From Sporosarcina ureae DSM 2281 (lineage in GTDB: Bacteria; Bacillota; Bacilli; Bacillales_A; Planococcaceae): a stretch of DNA of 64,000 nt. Each line of letters starts with the position of its first letter. Within the stretch, counting starts at the first letter, position 1. This document shows positions 58,000 to 64,000 of this stretch, one piece after another. The notes beneath the pieces were generated by a model. It did not search any database and was not told the DNA's origin. It was given only the letters and a program-made list of their open reading frames with translations. The DNA lies in contig NZ_AUDQ01000001.1 of the NCBI RefSeq assembly GCF_000425545.1, positions 62,001 through 126,000 on the forward strand. The letters run 5' to 3'. The translations under genes and the position numbers were made by a program.

Positions 58000-58281
58000 T
58001 TATTTATTTGTATACAGTTCGTGTAAAACATTTAACTCTTTTTCCAAAACAGAGATTATTTCACGGCCCTTGTCATGCTCCACTAGACCAAGCTTAACAG
58101 CAAAATCAATCTCACGAGATAGTCCGTACATTTGCGTATCAAGTACTTCCTCATATAGTGGACATTGCGGCATCGTTAAATTATCCATTTGAACTTTAAT
58201 CAACTTTGCAATTTTCTCCGCATCGATTTGCAGTTGTTTCATGGCTTGTTCTTTGTACGTATCTTGAACTTCTATATCCAT
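58000..58281 (-). CDS. ylaN: YlaN family protein (DUF1507)
   Basis: A 93-residue helical protein ([58 protein letters not shown]). YlaN is essential in B. subtilis under iron limitation and is reported to act on the iron regulator Fur. Start 58281 after AATGGGGGCGTC. Upstream of ftsW as in Bacillus. Confidence 0.93.
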   Translation of the reverse strand: MDIEVQDTYKEQAMKQLQIDAEKIAKLIKVQMDNLTMPQCPLYEEVLDTQMYGLSREIDFAVKLGLVEHDKGREIISVLEKELNVLHELYTNK

Positions 58282-58458
58282 GGAGACGCCCCCATTATTC
58301 ATTATTCCCGCAAGGTGTTAATGTCTAAATTGTATCTTTTGCTCTTACAAAATGCAAGTGTTACCCAATGAAAAAATTGAACTGAAATGAATTCCTTTTC
58401 ACTTCTTCTATGAAAAGGTATACTAAAACTAGTGACTATTGATTGAGGAGGATATATT

Positions 58459-58956
58459 TTGGAACTTATTATACCAATTACGGGAAATGTGAAACATGCA
58501 ATAACTTTAGATCCTACTGTTTGGATATTTGATGATCGACGTATCGATCTGGATGAATTCTTCTCAGAGGGTTTTGTCGAAAAGGATGAAATGGAAGAGT
58601 ATAAAGAAAAAATGGGTAAGCACTGGTCCAGAGAAATTATGGAAGGCGCTACTTATCCACCCACTTTAAAAAGTGAAAAAAGATTTGAAAAAGATAAAAT
58701 GTTATCAAGCAGCTTCGGTATTGTATTAAAACCATTCATACACAATGCTGTACCATCAGCAAACGCAACCACGTTTACACTCATTACTAAAGATGAAAAA
58801 TACACCTATCCACTTGAGGAAGCAAGCAACATTATTTTCAAATTCAGTCATAAGGGTAAGCCTCTTCGTGAAGACGGCCCTGTACATGTTCTGTTTAAAG
58901 ACGGATCGAATCAAGATTCACCGATTCGTTATGTTCTGGCTATCCAAGTAGATTGA
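58459..58956 (+). CDS. Conserved hypothetical protein (YlaL-like)
   Basis: A 165-residue protein beginning MELIIPITGNVKHAITLDPT followed by VWIFDDRRIDLDEFF and ending DSPIRYVLAIQVD. I recognise it as a protein conserved in Bacilli and sometimes labelled peptidyl-prolyl isomerase without evident motif. Position next to ylaI and ylaN fits B. subtilis ylaL. TTG start with GGAGGATATATTT upstream; ylaI follows 13 bases on. Confidence 0.65.
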   Translation: MELIIPITGNVKHAITLDPTVWIFDDRRIDLDEFFSEGFVEKDEMEEYKEKMGKHWSREIMEGATYPPTLKSEKRFEKDKMLSSSFGIVLKPFIHNAVPSANATTFTLITKDEKYTYPLEEASNIIFKFSHKGKPLREDGPVHVLFKDGSNQDSPIRYVLAIQVD

Positions 58957-58969
58957 AGGAGAAATTCCA

Positions 58970-59173
58970 ATGCGCGTAAAATGTGTCATATGTGACCAAA
59001 ACGATCAATTAGAAGATAACAATCCACTAGCCAAAAAATTACGAAACCGCCCCATACATACGTATATGTGTCCAACATGTAAAGAGCGGATCAGTAACTT
59101 GACAGAAAAACGAATTGCGACTGGTAACTTTGTTTTCTACCGTAGTTCAGATCTTACCGAAAAGGATTTTTAA
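58970..59173 (+). CDS. ylaI: YlaI family zinc-ribbon protein
   Basis: A 67-residue protein with two CxxC pairs (VKCVICDQND near residue 4 and YMCPTCKERI near 34) separated by KKLRNRPIHTYM, which identifies the YlaI family. Probably binds zinc; function unknown. AAGGAGAAATTCCA precedes the start. Confidence 0.88.
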   Translation: MRVKCVICDQNDQLEDNNPLAKKLRNRPIHTYMCPTCKERISNLTEKRIATGNFVFYRSSDLTEKDF

Positions 59174-59179
59174 TCTATT

Positions 59180-59215
59180 AAAAAGACTCCGTTACTGAGT
59201 AACGGAGTCTTTTTT
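59180..59215. terminator. Bidirectional terminator between ylaI and ylaH
   Basis: Stem AAAGACTCCGTTACT / AGTAACGGAGTCTTT with T-runs. The last codons of ylaH (KDSVTQ and stop) are encoded inside the stem, so the hairpin is shared by coding and termination. Confidence 0.9.
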
Positions 59216-59506
59216 ATGTTCATTCATTCGTCGAACACGATAGATAATGAGAATGGCAGCAGCCACGAACAGTCCTTCTACGATTGGAAGGAAGAAAGCT
59301 AAGAATGTTAGTATTATACATCCAATAAATAAGAATGTATAAATGATCACATTTCGACCAAAACTGATCTTTCTCGCAAATCCAAGCTTATACACAATAG
59401 CAGACATGATGAAAACGAGTGCAAACAGAATATAGCCGGCTGTCGTGAAATTGGGTGAATACTCATAAATTATGCGAGCGGTTCCCGACAACCGATTGTA
59501 GACCAT
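59192..59506 (-). CDS. ylaH: YlaH-like membrane protein
   Basis: A 104-residue protein with two or three hydrophobic segments (about 20-40, 50-72, 74-92). ALVFIMSAIVYKLGFARKIS and IIYTFLFIGCIILTFLAFF fit the YlaH family, function unknown. Start 59506 follows GTAGAGGATTCAGAA; ATGs at 59527 and 59536 are also possible. It follows typA, as in Bacillus. Confidence 0.82.
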   Translation of the reverse strand: MVYNRLSGTARIIYEYSPNFTTAGYILFALVFIMSAIVYKLGFARKISFGRNVIIYTFLFIGCIILTFLAFFLPIVEGLFVAAAILIIYRVRRMNEHKKDSVTQ

Positions 59507-59551
59507 TTCTGAATCCTCTACTCTCATTCCATACATTCCCTTCTATTTCTA

Positions 59552-61393
59552 TTATTCGCCAAGTTTCTTCTTTTTATTTATACGTTCGCGTTCACTCTTG
59601 TCTAGAACTTTTTTACGCAAACGAATAGTTTGTGGTGTAACTTCACAGTACTCGTCATCGCCAATATATTGCAATGCTTCTTCAAGCGACAAAATACGTG
59701 GTTTCTTTGTTGTGACTGTTTGATCTTTCGTAGCTGAACGAACGTTAGTAGCATGCTTGATTTTCGTCAAGTTGATCGTCAAGTCGCTATCACGGTTACT
59801 TTCCCCTACTACCATACCTGCGTAAATCTCCGCGCCCGTTTCTACAAACATTGTTCCACGGTCTTCTAGCTGCATTACTCCGTAACCAGTAACTGTACCG
59901 TTCTCCATGGAAACAAGTACACCGTGACGTCTGCCACCAATCTTACCTGTAGTGATCGGCTTATAGCTGTCAAACGTATGGTTCAGAATACCGTATCCGC
60001 GTGTTAACGTAAGGAATTCTGTTGTATATCCAATCAATCCACGAGCAGGAACAAGGAAGATCAAACGTACTTGTCCATTTCCGTTATTGATCATATCCAA
60101 CATTTCACCTTTACGTTCACCAATAGATTCAATAATAGAACCCGTGTGTTCTTCTGGCACATCAATCTGTACGCGTTCAAAAGGCTCGCAGCGCTTGCCA
60201 TCGATTTCGCGGATGATTACTTGCGGCTTAGAAACTTGAAGCTCGAAACCTTCACGACGCATGTTTTCGATAAGAATCGACAAGTGAAGCTCACCACGAC
60301 CGGATACAATCCACTCGTCTGGAGAATCTGTTTGTTCTACACGCAATGAAACATCAGTCTCAAGCTGTTGATCCAAACGTTCTTGTATCTTGCGCGCAGT
60401 TACCCATTTCCCTTCACGACCTGCAAAAGGACTGTTATTCACTAGGAAACGCATTTGTAACGTAGGCTCATCGATATGAAGTTCAGGAAGAGCTTCCTGG
60501 TGATCAGTCGGACAAACTGTTTCGCCGACATCAATGTCACCCATTCCCGAAACGGCTACTAGGTCACCTGCGTATGCTTCTTCAACTTCAACTCTCTTCA
60601 AGCCTAGGAAACCGTATAATTTGGTTACACGTAAAGTCTTTACAGATCCATCACGCTTAAGAACTGCGACTTGTTCTCCAACTTTCATCGTTCCACGGAA
60701 AATACGTCCAATTCCGATACGACCAACGTAATCGTTATAGTCAAGTAGTGATACTTGGAACTGAAGCGGCTCATCACGATTATCGATCGGTGATGGAATG
60801 TTTTCAAGAATTGATTCATATAGAACACGTAAAGTGTCTTCTTGTGTTTCAGGATCAGGAGAAAGACTTGCTGTACCATTGAATCCGGAAGCAAATACAA
60901 CCGGGAACTCCAATTGCTCATCGTTTGCATCCAGCTCGATGAATAATTCAAGTACTTCGTCTACTACTTCTTCTGGTCTTGCGAATTCACGGTCAATTTT
61001 ATTTACAACAACAATTGGCTTCAGGTTTGTTTCTAAAGCCTTTTTCAATACAAATCGAGTTTGTGGCATACATCCTTCAAACGCGTCAACAACTAAAATT
61101 ACGCCGTCCACCATTCGCAAGATTCTTTCTACTTCGCCACCAAAGTCAGCGTGTCCTGGTGTATCCAAGATATTGATTTTTGTGTCATTATATTCAATAG
61201 CTGTGTTTTTAGCTAGAATCGTAATTCCTCGTTCACGCTCTAGTTCGTTTGAATCCATTGCGCGGTCATCTACGTGCTCATTCGACCGGAAAATACCGGA
61301 TTGTTTAAGTAATTGGTCGACCAATGTCGTTTTACCATGGTCTACGTGGGCAATAATTGCAATATTTCTAAGATCAGTACGTTCGTTTGTCAT
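59552..61393 (-). CDS. typA: Ribosome-associated GTPase TypA/BipA
   Basis: Translational GTPase that aids 50S assembly under cold and other stress. G1 IIAHVDHGKTTLVDQLL (residues 13-29), switch II DTPGHADFGGEVERIL, G4 VVNKIDREFA, then EF-G-like domains III and V and the BipA-specific C-terminal region (NGTVTGYGVMQLEDRG, LEEALQYIGDDEYCEVTPQ, RLRKKVLDKSERERINKKKK). Length 613, typical. Confidence 0.98.
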   Translation of the reverse strand: MTNERTDLRNIAIIAHVDHGKTTLVDQLLKQSGIFRSNEHVDDRAMDSNELERERGITILAKNTAIEYNDTKINILDTPGHADFGGEVERILRMVDGVILVVDAFEGCMPQTRFVLKKALETNLKPIVVVNKIDREFARPEEVVDEVLELFIELDANDEQLEFPVVFASGFNGTASLSPDPETQEDTLRVLYESILENIPSPIDNRDEPLQFQVSLLDYNDYVGRIGIGRIFRGTMKVGEQVAVLKRDGSVKTLRVTKLYGFLGLKRVEVEEAYAGDLVAVSGMGDIDVGETVCPTDHQEALPELHIDEPTLQMRFLVNNSPFAGREGKWVTARKIQERLDQQLETDVSLRVEQTDSPDEWIVSGRGELHLSILIENMRREGFELQVSKPQVIIREIDGKRCEPFERVQIDVPEEHTGSIIESIGERKGEMLDMINNGNGQVRLIFLVPARGLIGYTTEFLTLTRGYGILNHTFDSYKPITTGKIGGRRHGVLVSMENGTVTGYGVMQLEDRGTMFVETGAEIYAGMVVGESNRDSDLTINLTKIKHATNVRSATKDQTVTTKKPRILSLEEALQYIGDDEYCEVTPQTIRLRKKVLDKSERERINKKKKLGE

Positions 61394-61493
61394 TTTTTCA
61401 CTCCGTTTATCTTTATTTCAGATGTTCAACTGTGTTATTATAGCACAAGATAGTCAAATTAAATAATATTTTAATTTACATGGAGGGATTTTT

Positions 61494-61679
61494 TTGAAAG
61501 ACATTAAGTGGATTTTCGTAATGTATTCACTCGGCGCCGTACTTTCCATGTCCGCAATTGGTATTGGAGTAGGTATGCGTAGCATATTAGTTGTCGTTCT
61601 CGCAATTGTCGCTCTACTTTTAATAATGGGTAATGGATTTAAAACAAAAGCACGTATGCGTAGAGAAGGCACGCTATAA
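61494..61679 (+). CDS. ylaF: YlaF family small membrane protein (DUF5325)
   Basis: A 61-residue protein with two hydrophobic segments (about 5-25 and 29-46) and a basic tail (KTKARMRREGTL). TTG start after ATGGAGGGATTTTTT. Divergent from typA, as in B. subtilis. Function unknown. Confidence 0.8.
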   Translation: MKDIKWIFVMYSLGAVLSMSAIGIGVGMRSILVVVLAIVALLLIMGNGFKTKARMRREGTL

Positions 61680-61687
61680 ATAACTCA

Positions 61688-61737
61688 AAGGGACTGTACA
61701 TTAAACCGTGTAGGTTTAACAAACAGCCCCTTTTTTA
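61688..61737 (+). terminator. Terminator after ylaF
   Basis: Imperfect long stem GGGACTGT-ATTAAACC / GGTTTAAC-ACAGCCCC followed by TTTTTT. Its end touches the suhB stop codon on the other strand. Confidence 0.8.
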
Positions 61738-62526
61738 TTTTAGTCGGATATATTTTGATAATATTTCTTCATGTAGTCCTGGACGTGTGACAATAAATGT
61801 GTCAGATCCAAGAAGGTGCGGTGTCACACCTTCTAAATTTGTTGCTACAGCTCCTACTTCTTGCGCAATGACGATTCCACCAGCTATATCCCAAGGTGCT
61901 AGCCGCATAGAAATATACGCGTCAATCCTTCCAGACGATACATACGCTAGTTCAATTGCTGCCGAACCATATGAACGCGTCCCGCGGCAACGTGTGACGA
62001 GCTCAATAATTTTTTCATTTTCTACTCGATGATTGGGAGCAACCCAACTAGCATTGATACCAATAATCGCATCTTCAAGTGGTGTGATTTCCAACTGCGG
62101 GAGACGCTCATCATTGAAATAAGCACCTTCATCCTTCGCAGCATGGTATAACTCATCCCGCATTACATCATATATGTAGCCCAGCATCCCCACGCCGTCT
62201 ACATAAATCCCCAATGAAATCGCAAAGTTTCTTCTTTGATGGATAAAATTCATCGTTCCATCAATTGGATCCAGGAACCAAACTACTCCGTCAAGCGAAG
62301 TGATCTTATCTCCATATCCCTCTTCTGAAACCATTTTATGCTCTGGAAAATCTTGTTTTACCCGTTCAACAAAAAAGCTTTCGACTTCTCTATCGATATT
62401 GGTAACTAAATCATTAGCGTCTGCCTTTGAATCGATGTCAATTGTACTAAAAAAAGACACGCGTATTTTGTGGCCAGCCTCTTTGATTAACGATTTCGCA
62501 TATCGATCTATCGCATTAAGATTCAT
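61735..62526 (-). CDS. suhB: Inositol monophosphatase family protein (SuhB/YktC)
   Basis: A 263-residue Mg-dependent phosphatase. Metal-binding motifs: VSEEGYGD (E of the EE pair, near 70), WFLDPIDGTMNFIHQRRNFA (DPIDGT, near 85) and RLAPWDIAGGIVIAQEVGA (near 210). Start 62526 after GGGAAGAGGTGGCAGA; an upstream extension lacks support. Natural substrate may be inositol or another sugar phosphate. Confidence 0.92.
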   Translation of the reverse strand: MNLNAIDRYAKSLIKEAGHKIRVSFFSTIDIDSKADANDLVTNIDREVESFFVERVKQDFPEHKMVSEEGYGDKITSLDGVVWFLDPIDGTMNFIHQRRNFAISLGIYVDGVGMLGYIYDVMRDELYHAAKDEGAYFNDERLPQLEITPLEDAIIGINASWVAPNHRVENEKIIELVTRCRGTRSYGSAAIELAYVSSGRIDAYISMRLAPWDIAGGIVIAQEVGAVATNLEGVTPHLLGSDTFIVTRPGLHEEILSKYIRLK

Positions 62527-62611
62527 TCTGCCACCTCTTCCCATTCCGACTATCGCTAGTATAACACAGAGGCAACGGAACAAAAGAGATAACAGTTACA
62601 GCATATTAAGT

Positions 62612-62666
62612 AAAAAGACACCCCGTCACATTTTCTTCAATTCTGAAGTAAATGGGGATGTCTTTT
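62612..62666 (-). terminator. Terminator after the 66-residue hypothetical gene
   Basis: Outer stem AAAAGACATCCCC / GGGGTGTCTTTTT with an internal TTCTTCAATTCTGAA palindrome, T-run on the minus strand, 13 bases after the gene. Confidence 0.8.
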
Positions 62667-62678
62667 ATTAAGCCATGC

Positions 62679-62879
62679 TTACATCGAGAAAACATTAAGT
62701 GTCTCCAATTCATTGTGAATTTCCATCAAACGCATTTTACTTTTATCTACTTGAACTGTGTCTTCGTCTTGTAGTGCATCGTATAGAGTAGCTAATTCAT
62801 AATCCAATTCCAATTGTAAAGTCCTCACATATTCTCTCTCAACATCTTCTTTTCGGATAAAATGAACGACCTGTTTCAT
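62679..62879 (-). CDS. Hypothetical 66-residue protein
   Basis: A small acidic, helical protein (MKQVVHFIRKEDVEREYVRT, LQLELDYELATLYDALQDED, VQVDKSKMRLMEIHNELETL). Start 62879 follows AAAAGGGGTGCTACTT. Its own terminator suggests it is expressed. I do not recognise the family; the sequence suggests a small coiled-coil regulator at most. Confidence 0.65.
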   Translation of the reverse strand: MKQVVHFIRKEDVEREYVRTLQLELDYELATLYDALQDEDTVQVDKSKMRLMEIHNELETLNVFSM

Positions 62880-63036
62880 AAGTAGCACCCCTTTTAGGTA
62901 ATATTTGACCCTAACCGCCTTAATAGTAAGATATGCAAAAATTCCGACTTTTAGTGGTTAGAAGCCTTGTTATTTTAAATTATTCCCCGTTTACTGATAA
63001 GATAAACGTAGTCACTAGAAACTGGAGGAGATTTCC

Positions 63037-63669
63037 TTGATTCAGCCTTATTGGTCATCAATTGATTTTGATGTTTTTAGCATTGATGGCTTAGATCATC
63101 GCATGAAAGCTTTGCAGGAAAAGATACAGCCGAAGTTCATAGAATTAGGTAATCATTTTGCACACCGCCTTTCCGCACACGGTACGGGTGAGTTTTTTCC
63201 TCATGTCGCAAAACACGCAAGAAGAACTGTAAATCCGCCACGAGATAGCTGGGTGGCATTCGCTCCTGCTAAGCGAGGCTATAAAGCGTTACCTCACTTT
63301 CAGATTGGCTTATGGGGCACTCATTTATTCATCGTACTTGCAATTATTTATGAAAATCCCGATAAAAAAGGGATTGCTGAACGATTGGAGAAAGATATGA
63401 ACGTAATGTCTTCGTTACCGAGCGATTTTGTGGTGTCCGGAGATCATATGAAACCTGAAGCTGAGCGTATAAGTGAAGTGGGTACAGAAGGACTTGAGAA
63501 GTTACTGGATCGTCTACAAACTGTGAAAAAAGCAGAGTTTTTAGTCGGCCGTCACCTGTCAAGAGATGAGGCATCCAAAATGAGTGAAGAGCAATTTTAT
63601 GAGTATGCAGAGGATACGTTCACGAAGTTATTGCCTGTTTATGATGTAGTTATTCATTCCTTTGACTGA
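63037..63669 (+). CDS. yktB: UPF0637 protein YktB
   Basis: A 210-residue cytosolic protein: WSSIDFDVFSIDGLDHRMKA, HVAKHARRTVNPPRDSWVAF, KRGYKALPHFQIGLWGTHLF. It matches the YktB/UPF0637 family of Bacilli, function unknown. TTG start after CTGGAGGAGATTTCC. Near suhB (yktC) as in B. subtilis. Confidence 0.9.
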   Translation: MIQPYWSSIDFDVFSIDGLDHRMKALQEKIQPKFIELGNHFAHRLSAHGTGEFFPHVAKHARRTVNPPRDSWVAFAPAKRGYKALPHFQIGLWGTHLFIVLAIIYENPDKKGIAERLEKDMNVMSSLPSDFVVSGDHMKPEAERISEVGTEGLEKLLDRLQTVKKAEFLVGRHLSRDEASKMSEEQFYEYAEDTFTKLLPVYDVVIHSFD

Positions 63670-63787
63670 AAATCAACATGGTAAATAAGACCACACCGTT
63701 GATTAACGTTCTAGGCGAATGTTTCCTTTTACGATCAACTAATATGGAATTCTGGAGAAAAGAGTCCATGTAAAAGTGAGATTAAGA

Positions 63788-63960
63788 AGAGGCTGGGACA
63801 TAACTATCTCACCCCGTTTCCCTGCACTCCGAAAGGCACGCTTTCCGAGGGGCGTGGCTTGAGCCGCTTCCTTCGCTTCGCTCCGTCCAGGGTCTCAAGA
63901 CGCACGCTGATCCCTCAGGAGTCGGCCTTTCTCCGTTCCGGTACACTCTGATACTCTAAA
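63788..63960. repeat. GC-rich structured intergenic repeat
   Basis: Begins GAGGCTGGGACATAACTATC and continues as a GC-rich block unlike the AT-rich surroundings. It holds inverted arms: GTGGCTTGAG / CTCAAGACGCAC and CTCCGAAAGGC / GGCCTTTCTCCG, so the RNA or DNA can fold. No reading frame stands out. The opening phrase is common in intergenic repeats of Firmicutes; the far edge is unclear and may pass the window end. Confidence 0.6.
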
Positions 63961-64000
63961 AAATTTTTACTGATAAGAACAGAAAAAAAGCGTAAAGGAC

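Noticed and set aside
60798..61466. Long plus-strand frame of 222 codons opposite typA
   Set aside because: Antisense shadow of a strongly conserved gene; low-complexity Ser-rich translation and no ribosome binding site.

Overview
The window is chromosomal DNA of an endospore-forming, aerobic, low-GC Gram-positive bacterium. Gene content and order follow Bacillus subtilis closely (division/cell-wall cluster, ylm, ylb, cta and yla blocks), but several rearrangements and the protein sequences point to the Planococcaceae/Caryophanaceae, most like Sporosarcina. The genus call is an inference. Sporulation is shown by spoIIGA, sigE, sigG, spoVD and spoVE. Aerobic respiration is shown by a complete caa3 oxidase set.

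Layout: 1-3.1 kb holds ileS with its T-box. 3.2-6.5 kb is the ylm block (divIVA, ylmH, ylmG, sepF, ylmE, ylmC; no ylmD). 7.0-9.5 kb has sigG, sigE and spoIIGA. 9.7-24.4 kb is the dcw cluster read right to left: mraZ, rsmH, ftsL, pbpB, spoVD, mraY, murD, spoVE, divIB, two DUF881 genes, sbp, ftsA, ftsZ. murE, murG and murB, present in the B. subtilis cluster, are missing here. 25-31.5 kb has bshC, a DUF3397 gene, panE, a biotin-dependent carboxyltransferase with a free biotin carrier, an enoyl-CoA hydratase, rpmF and ylbN. 31.7-43.4 kb is a rewired ylb block (tmcAL, ylbL, ylbJ, coaD, rsmD, ylbG, ylbF, ylbC) with inserted genes: a degenerate glycerophosphodiesterase-like protein and a divergent pair made of a DAP-type MurE-like ligase and an aspartokinase without ACT domains. 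43.6-45.2 kb has yugN and ytvI. 45.3-53.2 kb is the cytochrome caa3 and heme A locus. 53.3-63.7 kb has pyc, ftsW, ylaN, a ylaL-like gene, ylaI, ylaH, typA, ylaF, suhB and yktB. The last 200 bases hold a GC-rich intergenic repeat.

How the genes work together: most of the window builds and divides the cell envelope (Z-ring, septal PBPs, lipid II precursors) and adapts this machinery for sporulation. The cta block assembles terminal oxidase and heme A. pyc and the carboxyltransferase feed central and acyl-CoA metabolism.

Points that stand out: rsmH is split by a one-base deficit exactly at an A_AAA_AAC slippery heptamer. ctaB is frameshifted. The DUF420/ctaM gene has a stop directly after its best start codon. 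A seven-unit repeat with a strict 20/21-nt period lies between ylmC and sigG. The murE-like/aspartokinase pair may be a dedicated source of diaminopimelate and DAP-ligase activity for the spore cortex in a lineage whose vegetative wall normally uses lysine.
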